Notes: generated by a model not told the origin, from the letters alone. DNA of 64,000 nt from Pogona vitticeps (GCF_051106095.1 NC_135783.1:193563447-193627446), one strand, 5' to 3'. Shown: positions 46,085-58,560, counted from the first letter of the stretch. A program made the numbers and translations.

Positions 46085-46428
46085 GTAAAGGTAAAGGTTC
46101 CCTTTGACAATTTTTGTCCAGTCGTGTTCAACTCTAGGGGGCGGTGCTCATCCCTGTTTCCAAGCCATAGAGCCAGCGTTTTGTCCGAAGACAATCTTCC
46201 ATGGTCACATGGCCAGTGCGACTTAGACACAGAACGCCGTTACCTTCCCACCGAGGTGGTCTCTATTTATCTACTTGCATTTGCATGCTTTCGAACCGCT
46301 AGGTTGGCGGGAGCTGGGACAAGCGACGGGCGCTCACTCCGTCGCGTGGATTCGATCTTATGACTGCTTGTTCTTCTGACCCTGCAGCAGAGGCTTCTGC
46401 GGTTTAGCCCGCAGCGCCACCACATCCC
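46085..46428 (-). mobile_element. Sauria SINE, full length, 14-bp TSD
   Basis: Reversed tail GTAAAGGTAAAGGTTCCC at the left and reversed head GCAGCGCCACCACATCCC at the right. TACTAATCCCTTAG is repeated at 46071-46084 and 46429-46442 as the target duplication. It is highly similar to the plus-strand copy at 42704. Confidence 0.95.
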
Positions 46429-46732
46429 TACTAATCCCTTAGCCTCCTCTCAAATTCTGGATGTGTTGTGCCCCACTTTTGAGCATAAACGAACATCAGC
46501 CCTGAAGGAATATGGCCGAGATTTCTTTCCTTATATAGGTGGCTGTGTGTGCTGCGCTCAGGGTTGCATGGGGCAGAGGCACTCCAGATTTATGTGAAAT
46601 CCTTGGGGATTAACAACCCAGTCCAGTCCACAGTTAATCTGAAAGACTTTCTTCTACACATTTTGATTACTTTGTGGCTCCAAGCAATTGGGTCTCCCTT
46701 TCGACTGACCGGGGCATCTCTATCCTGTCTCA

Positions 46733-47045
46733 ATTAAGTTTCAGTTTATTTGCCCTCATCCGGTCCATTACTAACACCAGACACTGAGACAGAACTGAGA
46801 CAGCTTCCTTGGATTTTGATGGCAAGGAGAGGTAGAGTTAGGTGTCATCTGCATACTGGTGACACCAAACCCCAAAATTCTGGACAACCTCTTCCAGCAG
46901 TTTCATGTAGATGTTAAATAGCATAAGAGACAAAACAGGACCCCAAGGGACCCCACAGGCCATTGGTCAGGGTGTCAAACAGGAGTCCCACAGGACCACC
47001 TTCTGAGTTCTCCCTTCCAGGAAGGATCTGAGCCACCATAAATCA
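46733..47045 (-). mobile_element. L2-like LINE RT core, antisense
   Basis: On the plus strand it reads TGTCATCTGCATACTGGTGA, the reverse of the RT catalytic block H-QYADDTQLYLS of L2-like elements. CAGTTTCATGTAGATGTTAA, AGGACCCCAAGGGACCCCAC and GAAGGATCTGAGCCACC are the reverse of the LFNIYMKLL and following blocks. Broken. Confidence 0.65.
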
Positions 47046-48175
47046 GTGCCATAGGCATTGCTGAAATATGGACCAGAGATGTGACATGTTTATAAAGTCC
47101 TCTTGATTTTTCAAGTGCTTTCTTATATTCTTGATTTGGTTGGGAATTTCTGTATAACAGAAAGCTGCATCAACTGATGGAGAATACTCCAGCTACTATT
47201 CACATTTCTTCTATTTTTGTCAGAAATCATGACCCTCACTGTTCTTTGGTTATGAATGAGCTGTAATCTGTTGAATCTCCTTGCCCTTTTCTGAGAGATC
47301 CCCAAGAATGGCAGGCTTAAAAACTTGACTTTACCTACAACTAGTCTTCCTTCATCCATGATGTGTTCTCGTGTACAGATGAACCAAACCCCTTTGGTAA
47401 TGAATTGGTTTTGATGCTACATCACATATCTCAGATTTAGATTCTACCTGAAAAGCAAACTTTTCTGTAGAACAAGTTTGAGGAGGGGCAGACAGAGATA
47501 AAAACTGTATGGTATCTCTTAATTCCTTCTTAAGGCTTGTTTCTTCTGCTCTTTTTCCTGTCTTTTCAATTTTCCATTATGTTGGACATAATGGAAATGC
47601 TTAACTAGTAGATATATAAAGGGCTACCTGAGCCATTGAAAAATAAAGGTGGAGAATAATTGGAGTTTTTAAACTGGTTGCTGAGTTGATTTTGAGGGGC
47701 AGAAAACCTGGAAAGGCCATGTGTTGAAGTGCATATGTAGGGAAAATCAGAAATTAAGCCTAAATTATAGTTTCGGTAGCCATCAGCTGGCTAGCTAAGT
47801 ATAGCATGCCTAGCAGTATTTCTATTTCTCTCGCAATATTTTCATCGGCACCAAATGCTTAAGAAAACGAAGAAGAAAAACCAGCTAACATGTTTATGAG
47901 TACAGTGAATACTTTAAAAGAATAAATGGTAACTCAGGGTGGTTGCTTTCTAGATCACTTCAGATTATCTCCTTTGTTCACCCTTTAGCAAGAAGCACCC
48001 AATAAGCTGCTCTGCTCGGTCATAACAAGTACTGAATAAAAGTCTTCCTTCTTACTGCAGGCAAACAAACATGCTTATTTTATTGCTGCTTGGTAGAGAA
48101 CACAAATGAAACCAGAAAGCTGAGCAAAAGAAAGCCCAAGGAAGAGAGTTTAACTCTAGCCTATTATGCAAAGTT
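47046..48175. other. No recognised feature
   Basis: AT-rich, unique-looking. The 78-codon minus frame at 47123-47359 resembles the LQ-IHNQ-TVR-like phrase of LINE C-termini (RLQLIHNQRTVRV), so part of it may be another old LINE piece. Weak. Confidence 0.3.
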
Positions 48176-48179
48176 CAAT

Positions 48180-48545
48180 TAAACTCTTTTTAAAAAACCC
48201 TCTGGTTTATGAATGTGGGATATTGTGCTTCTGTACCCACAATTCAAAACACCAGGGAATGGACTGATATTGCTGCACAATATTGTACCCATGTTGCCAG
48301 CAGGAAAAAGGATGCAAAGCTTTACATAGCCAAGGGCAGCCTGAATGTTGAGAACACCAATGGCAGCAGTCAAGATGGTCTACAGGATACCTTCTTCTGC
48401 TCACTACAATTCACACTATGCATACTGTTTATACACCAGGAAAAATCCCAGAAGCTGACTGTTTTTTTTTTTTTCATCAGTTAACTACTTCTCACCCAAA
48501 CACAAACCAATTGTCAGGGCTGTTTTTCAACAAGTGTAAATGGTA
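48180..48545. repeat. Unclassified dispersed repeat, copy 2
   Basis: The longest copy. It contains TGGGATATTGTGCTTCTGTA, ACAATATTGTACCCATGTTG, CCAGCAGGAAAAAGGATG and AAGATGGTCTACAGGATA, then a T-run and TTTTTCATCAGTTAACTA. It aligns along its length with copy 1. No element class is recognised. Confidence 0.7.
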
Positions 48546-48626
48546 GTGAACTCAAGCAGGTATATTATACCATCTTCACTATTGCTATTGGTATTGTTAA
48601 AATTCTGGCTGCCTTTTGCTATACAC

Positions 48627-48770
48627 ATTAACCTCTGGTTAATGAATGTGGAATATTGTGCTTCTATGTCCATGATTCACCAGGAAATGGTCAGATATTT
48701 CTGTAGTGTGTTGCCAACAAGAAAACGATGCCAAGCTTTATTCTCTCTTTCTCTTTCTGATTCACACCCC
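48627..48770. repeat. Unclassified dispersed repeat, copy 3 (partial)
   Basis: ACCTCTGGTTAATGAATGTG, GGAATATTGTGCTTCTATG and CCAACAAGAAAACGATGCCA AGCTTTA match the first half of copy 2 (CCTCTGGTTTATGAATGTGG, ATGCAAAGCTTTA). It breaks off in a TTCTCTCTTTCTC run. Confidence 0.6.
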
Positions 48771-49085
48771 TCTTTGCTCTTTAGTCTTTCCTGAGCTATT
48801 CACAACAGATCATTGAAAAAGCTGCAGTGGTTTCCTGATTGTCTTGGTTAGTCTGAGCCTCATTTTCACTCAAATGTTTTGTTGATTCCAATAGCTCTTC
48901 TTTTTGCCCTTCTTAATTTAATTAAGTAATAATCTGTTTTTGCATGTTATCTAATGATATCCTGTCCTCCCATGTAGCTTCTTAGTGATGATTAGGAAAC
49001 AGTCTGTTTAATACAGAGTACAAATATAATATTGAGTACAACATCTAAATACTCATTCCTCCCAGTCACATACAACATACAAACA
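48771..49085. other. No recognised feature
   Basis: AT-rich, unique-looking sequence. Confidence 0.35.
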
Positions 49086-49089
49086 ATTT

Positions 49090-49823
49090 CTCCCCTCATT
49101 TGTCAAATGCACAGTTACAAGATGGGGGAAACTTGGATCAGTAATATTATGAGTAAGAAGGGTCTTGGAGTTGTTGTAGACCAAAATCTGATTATGAGCT
49201 AATAGTGTGATGTGGCTGCAAAAGAGGCAAATGCTATTTTAGGCTGCATTAACAAAAGTAGAGTCTCCAAATCCCATGAGGTACTTGCTCCCCACAATTC
49301 AGCACTGGTTAGGCACCATCTATACTAGAGTACTGTGTCCAGTTCGGGAAGAAGGATGCCAACAAACTGGAGCGAATTCAGAGGAGGGCAATAAGGATGA
49401 TTAGGGGACTTGAAACGAAGCCCTAGGAGGAAAGACTGCAAGAAATGGGCATGTTTAGCCTTGAGAAAATAAGACTGAGGGGAGACAAGATAGCACTTTT
49501 CAAATTCTTGAAAGATTGTCATAGAGAGGATGGACAGAATCCATCCCAGGACATGTCATAATGGACTCTAGCTACAAGAAGCCAGGTTTAGGCTGACTAT
49601 CAGGAAAAAAAAATCTTAATTTTTAGAGCAGCGTGGCAATGGAGCCAATTTCCTCAGGAGGTGGTGAACTCTCCCAACACTGGAGGCATCCAAGAGAAAA
49701 TTGGGCCACCCTCTGTTAGATCTGCTTTGATCTGGATTCTTGCATTGAGCAGGGGGCTGGACTAGATGGCCTTAGAGGCCCCTTCCAACTCCATCATTCT
49801 ATGATTCCAGGATTCTGTGATAC
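49090..49823 (+). mobile_element. CR1 LINE 3' end
   Basis: The text matches the C-terminal region and 3' UTR of CR1. Blocks include TGTGTCCAGTTCGGGAAGAA, CTGGAGCGAATTCAGAGGAG, GGCTGACTATCAGGAAAAAA and GGGCTGGACTAGATGGCCTT. It ends AGGCCCCTTCCAACTCCATC, then ATTCTATGATTCC repeats, the CR1 3' signature. It is degraded, with no complete frame. Confidence 0.9.
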
Positions 49824-50900
49824 TCCCATTTTGCTGTGTCCTCAGAACATTTAACACCCCCATGTACATATGTAACCAAATCTTGGACCAGCTTATAGAT
49901 GTAGTTTATCATATATGTGTAGTATTTTGGTGTCCATTTAGTCTGGGATGAAAGGTGGATCCAACAGACATAAAATAAATGTGTAGCAGGGCTCTCTCAT
50001 GGGCTGCGACGGGAAGACATCCCTCCAAAATTTTCTGAGGGAGGCACTTCCCTGTCCTGGTCACAAACTGCCTTCAGTACAATTTCTGTGCTGTACAGCA
50101 TGACAAGTGGCATAGCTTTTCCGTGATGTGATGATGAAACAACGCCAGTATTTTTCTGAACACAAAATTAGTAATGGACCTGGAGGCAGATGCTGAGAAT
50201 GATTAAACGCAGGCATTGAAGAAGAAATGTTTTAAAGACCTTTGCCACCTCAGAACCAATGATTATCTATCAAGGCACATTACAGTAATAAAACAGATGT
50301 GAAAAGCAAATTAAGGGAGTTCGTATGGGTAACCTTTAATGATCAGTGGCTGGACTTGAGTAAATTATGACATTCTAGCTTTTCTAAACCTAATTATTCT
50401 ATACTTGTGAAGGAAGGGAGTTCACTGAATGCTGTGCCAGTTACCATGGCTTTTGTTTTTCTTGGTGGATGTGTCACTGAGTGAGTCAAATCTAGAAGTC
50501 AGAAAAAATGAATGTAGCTCATATAAGGTCAGGGGATTATTTAACTCCAACAGGCTTCAAATGTTATCTTGTTACACCAAATATCATTTTCTAGCTGCTT
50601 TCAAAAGTTATTTTCAAAGCTATTTTTAGAGGTACTTGGACTGCATTTATTCCCAGCTTTTCTGCCATTCTTTTATGTATCCTAAATAATAAGAGAAATG
50701 TCTTTTGCTTTTGTTGTATTTTTGTAAGCACTGTATATATTTGCAAGATGGATAAGACCACAATTTATTATAAGGAACCAGAGAGTATTTCCCTGGCACC
50801 GTGGTAAGGATGATGTTACTATGACCCAATACAATGGCTGGAGTCCTGTTCTGTAAATTAGGTCACATGATGCCATCAGCCATGCTGGTTTTTGGAAATA
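49824..50900. other. No recognised feature
   Basis: Unique-looking. 50270-50420 is AT-rich and repeat-poor. Frames here have no domain. Confidence 0.35.
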
Positions 50901-50904
50901 ACAA

Positions 50905-50970
50905 TGGCTCGGGGCCACTTTAGTGAGAAAGGTGAGGTAAAATATTGTAAATAAATGAATAAATAAATCT
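50905..50970 (+). mobile_element. L2-like LINE tail, weak
   Basis: GGGGCCACTTTAGTGAGAAA, then GGTGAGGTAAAATATTGTAA and ATAAATGAATAAATAAAT, resembles the LINE tail GGAGAAAGG.GGGTAAAATAT. Confidence 0.45.
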
Positions 50971-51097
50971 GCCATACAGGCATCTAACTTGCCAGCCTTG
51001 TGATTTATGAGAATTATATTTTGCCTCCCCAGTAAAAGCAATAGAGATTTTCAATGAAAACATTCTTATTATTTATAGAGATTGGTAAATTACTACC

Positions 51098-51318
51098 CTC
51101 CTGCCAACCTAGTAGCTCGAAACCATGTAAAAATGCGAGTAGATAAATAGGTACCAGCTTTGTGGGAAGGTAACGGCATTCCGTGTCTAGTCGCTATATG
51201 ACCACGGAAACTGTCTACGGACAAACGCTGGCTCTACGGCTTGGAAACGGGGATGAGCACAGCCCCCTAGAGTCGGACACGACTGGACTAAACGTCAAGG
51301 GGAACCTTTACCTTTAAC
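51098..51318 (+). mobile_element. Sauria SINE, 5'-truncated
   Basis: It starts at CTCCTGCCAACCTAGTAGCT, lacking the tRNA-like head, and runs to GAACCTTTACCTTTAAC. The flanking repeat TTACTACC occurs at 51090-51097 and 51319-51326. 5' truncation is expected of LINE-driven insertion. Confidence 0.9.
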
Positions 51319-51326
51319 TTACTACC

Positions 51327-51730
51327 AGCAAAATCCAGTTGTTTACAGCTGAAGGGAAATGCAAACAAGTGAGATAAATACAGGGAGGCAAAGAGACACG
51401 TAAGAACACAATGCACCACACACACACATCCGGGATACCAACAATACTGATTTTGGGCACTAGACATTAAAGGGCAGCAGGCTACACAAACATCATGGCT
51501 TTCCCTCCATAGATGTAGATTGGCTCATGACCCGCATAGCTGGGTGAGAACATTATTGAATAATTTTCTGTGGTTGTCCTTATAATACGCTTACAAGCTA
51601 AGTGATGTATTTTACTTTATATATTCTTATAAGGACTTTGATATTTTAAGAGAGGTGTTCTCTACTTTTCAGTTTGTCTGTTTAGGTTATAAGCTCCTGA
51701 ATTTTTAGAATGCCATTAATATAATTTTTT
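51327..51730. other. No recognised feature
   Basis: AT-rich, unique-looking, with a short CA run at 51417-51427. Confidence 0.35.
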
Positions 51731-51734
51731 AATC

Positions 51735-51838
51735 CTATCTATCTATTGATCTATCTATATCTATATCTATATCTATATCTATATCTATATCTATATCTAT
51801 ATCTATATCTATATCTATATCTATATCTATATCTATAT
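51735..51838. repeat. (ATCTAT)n hexanucleotide array
   Basis: CTAT units followed by about 15 copies of ATATCT/CTATAT. Confidence 0.95.
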
Positions 51839-51844
51839 ATTCCC

Positions 51845-52300
51845 ACCTCCCCATGCACACACCAGTAAATAGAGAGGCAGGACACAAGCAATGGGTTCAA
51901 CCCGGGCCACAACTGTATTGACTATTTAAATCTGAGAAATGAGGGAGGGCACTAAGGTAGTGCATCAAACCTAGGAACAGGAGCAGGTGGAACAACCTGG
52001 ACCCTCCTCAGTCCAGACTAGGTGAGACCCTTGCCACGGGGCCTTGCTGTACATGGCCAGCCTTGACCTAGTCAACTCAAATCGGAGATATCCTTGGGCC
52101 CATCTTCCCCCCGCCCCCAAATCTCATGAACCAAGGTTGGTCATCTCCTGAGGCTGTCTCAGAAGGCCACCCCTTCTTGCTTGGTTGAATGATGCAATTC
52201 ATGGTACCCATTCAGGCGATCTAGTCACCCAATGGTGCCCTGTGGGGCTCACCACAACCACCCCTCTCCCAGCACTACCTGCCAGTGAGAAAGATGCCTA
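51845..52300 (-). mobile_element. Second fragment resembling the 18-kb YR retrotransposon fossil
   Basis: AACCCGGGCCAC then TATTTAAATCTGAG parallels AACCAGGGCCACG then ATATTTAAGATCTCAC at 17960-18003. GGCCAGCCTTG recurs (18131, 52057). A C-rich run then AAATCTCATGAACCA parallels the C-rich run then TAATCTCATGATCCA near 18230. This suggests a second, non-coding terminal part of the same family, broken and without recognised domains. Confidence 0.4.
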
Positions 52301-52810
52301 AAACCCCGAGCCTCATCCCAATGCATGATGAAGCTGTGAGGCATTTGCATCACGTGCTGATTCTACCTTCTCCTCACTGGAGAGGGGAAATGTGCCCCTC
52401 CCTCTCAGCTGCCTAGCAGTGCCATGTGTGGAGGCAGCATTATTGCAACAATGAAGCAACTTTTGCCTCCCTACCCAGATGAATGTCGATATGATTGGAA
52501 ATGTTTATCTATGTAGTTTCGTTCTGGAATTAACTCTTTCTGAGATGAATGCCAGCTCTTATGAACACAGACTTCCGATTTTCCCCTCAAGGTCTATAAA
52601 GTTCTGGAGAGCTCTTAGGGAAACAATGAGGTATCAGATTTTCTGATCTAACAGTAGCATATTAAAAATCAGTAAAGCCAAAGATTCCAAATTAACACAC
52701 AATAGCAAGGCACATGAAAGCACTATTTGCATTACCCTCTTTAAAGTTGTGTCATCTGTCCAGGCTTGCCAGAGGGTATGAAATATTGAAATAAAAAATA
52801 TAATATGGTA
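52301..52810. other. No recognised feature
   Basis: Unique-looking. The first 150 bases may still belong to the YR-like fragment. Confidence 0.3.
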
Positions 52811-52814
52811 AATA

Positions 52815-53135
52815 TTAGAGATGGAGACATAACAGCAGAGGTGGACATAATGAGGGTCGCCCTGGGGCTGGACTGTTCACTCACCCTTCCGCTGCTGCCT
52901 TGGGCTCCGAGCTCCCTTCTTATCATTCCAGAGCTTGTGGTCAACTAGCCACTCCTGGCAGGAGGTGGGATGATGAGCCTCCCTGCCAGGTCAAAGACTG
53001 GCTTGCAGACCGGGCACTCCGGAGTGATTGGAAGGGAGTGTGGAGCCCGCGGCAGCAGTGGAAGGGTTATCTCCACTTGTGTGTGGGTATTTGTATTTGT
53101 ATACAATTAAAAATACCTCTATGTCTGGTAAGTAT
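52815..53135. mobile_element. Foldback element, copy 2
   Basis: The left end TTAGAGATGGAGACATAAC resembles the ends at 29623 and 54373. The arms invert about an axis near 52968: CTTCCGCTGCTGCCTTGGGC left against the reverse of GCCCGCGGCAGCAGTGGAAG right. CTGGCAGGAGG sits against CCTCCCTGCCAGG at the centre. No coding capacity. The right end is less certain. Confidence 0.6.
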
Positions 53136-54365
53136 ACATAATATACCCTAGTACAATCAGTTGTGTCCCTGCTGAAGGATAGTGATGGTAGGATAGTGCT
53201 CCTATCATGGAAGACAGTTTCTCTTTCTGGCTTCCCTGTAGCATCAAGAGACTCACACTCTGCTATCTCACTATAGTCAGGTGAGTTTGAGGGGTCTAGT
53301 TGTTGTTCTTCTCTAGATCAATTAAGTCCATAGTCTTGAGCCTCACTGAAGAACAAGAGTAATCTCTTTATGATCTGGAGCAAGAATGCCCAGGTTCCAG
53401 AGTCAAGAGTGTCTGTTAGGTGGGCGTAACACTGGTGATGTATTTGTTTAGCATCTGAGGAGTGAAAGTCAGTATAAGATTCATCAGAGCCTGGACTTGC
53501 AGTGGACCTCTGGTTTCCTGTGTATCTTCATGGGACTGGCTTGGGTGTTTGTTTGTTTGTTTGTCTTTTGAGGACAGGTGCCTTATTCCACACAGAGAGG
53601 TAAAGGATTATAATGAGAGACTCTGAACAATTCAGTGCTGGCTTCTGTTTCTGCTACTCTTACAGAGTTATCTACCTTCCTCTGAAGTACCACATATACC
53701 TTGTCTTCCCTCATTCTTAAAAAACATGGACCACAATGCATTACTTGTGAAATTGGAGCAACAATAACAATCACGGCAACCTTTCGAGGAGTCATGAGGA
53801 GTCTTAAACACTATTTACCGAACTTTAGTTTATATGCTCAACAACAATTTTTGGCCCAAGAGCACCTAGTGAATTTCATGGGCTCAGTGGGGACTTGAAC
53901 CTGAACCTCTATATTATATTGCTATATACTGTATGTATTTATGCAACAGAAAATGTGTGTGTATGTATGTATACAGTATGTGTGTGTGCGTGTTTGTGTG
54001 TGAATGAATGTTTAAATGTGTTTGCTAGAACCAGATCATTATATTAGCATGGAGTATAATTATGATCAATCAGAGTGAGTCTGTAGTCACCCAGGCTGCT
54101 ATATAATACAGGTGTCAGTCAGAAGTCTGTCAGACAGGGCTAAATATGTAGTCTGATAAGGACTGATGGGAACCCAGACAATATGTGACTAGGACAGCAT
54201 TGACAGGGTCCCATAAGGGACAGAACTAAATATGCAATAGGTGCTAATACCAAATATAGCTTGCAAGGCTAATAGTATAATGATGAGAGAAGTATTTATC
54301 AGAGAAACTATGTCTGCCATACCAAATGTCTAAACACTATAATTTATGTTATATGTTTAGATTTT
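53136..54365. other. No gene; short TG-rich run
   Basis: Unique-looking, with GTTTGTTTGTTTGT at about 53550 and a TG/TATG-rich patch at 53953-54003. GACAGGGCTAAATATG and GACAGAACTAAATATG form a small local repeat (54135, 54219). Confidence 0.35.
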
Positions 54366-54372
54366 TTTTTTA

Positions 54373-55950
54373 GACATGCGGACAAATAAAAAAACTGGTG
54401 ATTCATTTTGATCCGTTATTTGTCAAGGTTAATTGATCAGTGAATACAAATACAGTGGTACCTCACAAGACAAAATTAATCCATTCCACGGTTAATACCG
54501 TCTTGCGAAAATTTTGTTTTGCGAAGCAAGTTTTCCCTTAGGAATGCATTGAAATTTAATTAATGTGTTCCTATGGGGAAAGAAAGTCAGAAAAAAGTCA
54601 CTTACCAGGTAGTAAGACCAAGTAGACCGAGCCACGCTCCTCCTTGGTAGCCCCGAAACAGCCTCACACAGCTCACACTGTGTGTGAGCTCACACAGCTG
54701 CCACCTCTCCAAAATGGCTGCCGCCTCTCTGCTGTTTCCCGACAGTCAGCTGTTCAGTGCTAGAGTCTGTTCAGGGCTACCAAGGAGGAGCTGGGCTCGG
54801 TCTTACTACCAGGTAAGTGACTTTTTTCTGACTCCCCCCCCCATAGGAATGCATTAATTAAATTTCAATGCATACCTATGGGAAACCCACCTCGCAAGAT
54901 GTTCGTCTTGTGATTTTTTCCATCCCGCGAGGCATTCATCTTGCGAGGTACCACTATATGCGAATATTCTTTGACGACTCGATGAATTAATCTGTTGATT
55001 CATCTGCACTTTAAATGGCCATAACACTGGCTCCCGATGACCTAGGGACACTGAATTTGCAGGGAAGCTTCCTCAGACGCATTTCTACAATTCCTGAATG
55101 TTTTGTGAACATTGGATCACGGACCCCCAAGTTATATAATCACAAAGAGGACCTCCCCAGGAAAGCTCTCCCCAGGTACTTAGAGACTCCAGAATCACAA
55201 CATAACTTCCTATGCCTTTCCCCAACACACCTGACAATGTTGGTGATTATTGGATATCAGACATCCGAGTTATTCACCCACAAATTGGGTCCCCCCAGGA
55301 GAGTATACCACACGGCACAGAAGCCCATTCTACCTACTGGCCGCCGATCAACTAATCAGAAGCTGATAGGCAGCCATCCCCCACAGCCAGCCACCCCAAC
55401 AGCCTACCCCTTCACCCCCTTCCTTTCCCTCCCTTAGCCTCCACCCCACTCTCATCGACACCCCCTTACCTTAATCACTGATGCTAGGTCTCCATCAGGC
55501 CTTCGCAGCCAGGGCGTGTAAAAAGGGAGACTGGCTGCCCTTTGCAAAGATGGTGACTGCGACTTAGTTTAGGGTAGGGAAGCTGCAGCTGCCATCTTTG
55601 CAAAGGGCAGCCTGGATTCCCAGAAGACCTTGGCAGCAGCAATTAAGGTAAGAGGGTGTCAGTGGGGGTGGGGTGGCATGAGGCCTAAGGTAGAGAAAGG
55701 AAGGGGGTGGGGGGTAGGCTGTGATATTGGGTGGCTGTGTGGGGTGGTGGCTGCCTTTCTACTGCCGATCAGCTGATCGGTGGACAGTAGGCAGAATTGT
55801 AGGGTTTTTTAAAAAAATACAAAGGACGAATACAATATTTATCCCTTCATATTCGTAGGGATCTCTGGAACCCACAAATACAGATCAATGAATATTTAAC
55901 AAATCGGCTATATTCGTCAGAAAAACCATTTTTATATTCATCCCCATCTC
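54373..55950. mobile_element. Large foldback element with a Tigger-like MITE inserted
   Basis: The outer ends are GACATGCGGA left and TCCCCATCTC right (reverse GAGATGGGGA). The inner arms are strong inverted copies about an axis near 55573: CTGCCCTTTGCAAAGATGG left against CCATCTTTGCAAAGGGCAG right, CTTACCTTAATCACTGATGC left against the reverse of GCAGCAATTAAGGTAAGAGG right, and CCGATCAACTAATCAG left against CTGATCGG right. The left arm carries extra sequence (about 55010-55320) with two diverged direct repeats starting TTGGATCACGGACCC and TTGGATATCAGACATCC. The 140-codon frame at 55015-55437 lies in this arm and is not a gene. Confidence 0.65.
54453..54956. mobile_element. Tigger/pogo-like MITE, nested in the foldback element
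   Basis: CAGTGGTACCTCACAAGACA and ATCTTGCGAGGTACCACTA are the inverted ends, flanked by TA at 54451-54452 and 54957-54958. An inner inverted pair TTACCAGGTAGTAAGACC / GGTCTTACTACCAGGTAA is present. AAAATGGCTGCCGCC lies inside. Confidence 0.9.
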
Positions 55951-56029
55951 TAATGTTTATCAATAATAAAAGTTATTTCTTGTTTTAGCCAAAGCACAAG
56001 TGGTTAACCACTTGTATTTTTACGCTTGC

Positions 56030-56106
56030 ATTTTTTTGATGTCGAGTCCGTTGTATCTAGAAAACCCTGAAAAGGGTCACTGTAAGTTGGAATCAACTTG
56101 GTAGCC
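56030..56106 (+). mobile_element. SINE tail fragment (RTE-type)
   Basis: AACCCTGAAAAGGGTCACTG, then TAAGTTGGAATCAACTTGGT, resembles the family C tail (GTCAGAATTGACTTGATGGC at 8123). Confidence 0.55.
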
Positions 56107-56360
56107 CATACTTGTTATAGCGTTAGTGACTTTGCAACGAGATTAAAGGAGGAAGGATATACAGTATTTTGCTTCCCACAGAGATACCTGTCACAAATAA
56201 AATGTGCATATTCTGCCACCAGCTTCAGATATTATTCATATTTCCAGCACCTTGGAAGTAATTTAAATGATGGCATGTACTGCATGTTGGAGATATGATT
56301 GTTTCTCATTCACATTATTCATGGCTAATTTTCCGTTGTTCCTGAATTTTATGTTACTTT
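56107..56360. other. No recognised feature
   Basis: AT-rich, unique-looking; a 66-codon frame has no domain. Confidence 0.35.
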
Positions 56361-56364
56361 AGCA

Positions 56365-56755
56365 CAGTGTTTCCCAGCCAGGGAGCTGTGGCCCCCAAGG
56401 GGGTGGAAAAGTGTTTACTTGGTGTGTGTGTGTGTCACAGTCACCTTATATGTGTTTTAGCCGCCCCGAGTAGACATGGTCTAGAGGGGCGGGGTAAAAA
56501 TCAAATAAATAAATAAATAAATAAATAAATTAGCCCTTGTTAAATCGTTTCTTCCTTGATTATTCAGAGCGGGATATTAAAGTTAGCATGCATCTGGGGG
56601 CCCTTCATAGGGAGAAAGAAGCCTCTGTTTTCTGAGAAGGGATGACTTTACCCCATTAAAAATGCCTTTTAATGCAAACTTGAGGGTTTATGTGTCCTGG
56701 ATTATTAGGCTATTATAAAAGGGGGTCACAGCTCGAAAAAGGTTGGAAACCACTG
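56365..56755. mobile_element. hAT MITE with LINE tail inside
   Basis: CAGTGTTTCCCAGCC and GGTTGGAAACCACTG are the inverted ends. Flanks CTTTAGCA (56357-56364) and CTTTAGCC (56756-56763) match at 7 of 8 positions. A second LINE-like segment lies at 56455-56530. No transposase. Confidence 0.85.
56455..56530 (+). mobile_element. L2-like LINE 3' tail nested in the hAT MITE
   Basis: GCCGCCCCGAGTAGACATGG, then GGGGCGGGGTAAAAATCAAA and (TAAA)n, is nearly the same tail as the LINE at 45860-45905. Confidence 0.8.
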
Positions 56756-56763
56756 CTTTAGCC

Positions 56764-58189
<1,426 letters not shown>

Positions 58190-58312
58190 CAACATTTGCC
58201 CTTGAACCTACTTGCCACCTCTGGCTGCATCCTCGTGCTGTGCCTTCCACTCCACAAATCACAATCGGCATGAGCTGCCACTGTTGGCTTTAATGCAAAC
58301 AAATTTTAACAA

Positions 58313-58560
58313 ACCTCATGGCGCAGTGGTTAAACTGCTGTACTGCAGCTAAAACTGTGCTCACGATCTGGGGTTCAAATCCCAGGTAGCCGGCTCAAGG
58401 TTGACTCAGCCTTCTATCCTTCCGAGGTCGGTAAAATGAGTACCCAGCTTGCTGGGGGGGCAATGTGTAGCCTGTATAATTAAAAAATTGTAAACCGCCG
58501 GGAGAGTGCTTGTAGCGCTATGGGGCGGTATATAAGTCCAATAAATAAATAATAAATTAT
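58313..58560 (+). mobile_element. tRNA-derived SINE (family B), good copy
   Basis: CCTCATGGCGCAGTGGTTAA, B-box GGGGTTCAAATCCC, mid-section GAGGTCGGTAAAATGAGTAC, and tail GCGCTATGGGGCGGTATATA then (AATA)n. It is very similar to 21086, suggesting recent activity of this family. Confidence 0.92.

Noticed and set aside
55015-55437. 140-codon plus frame as a possible gene
   Set aside because: It lies within one arm of a foldback repeat.
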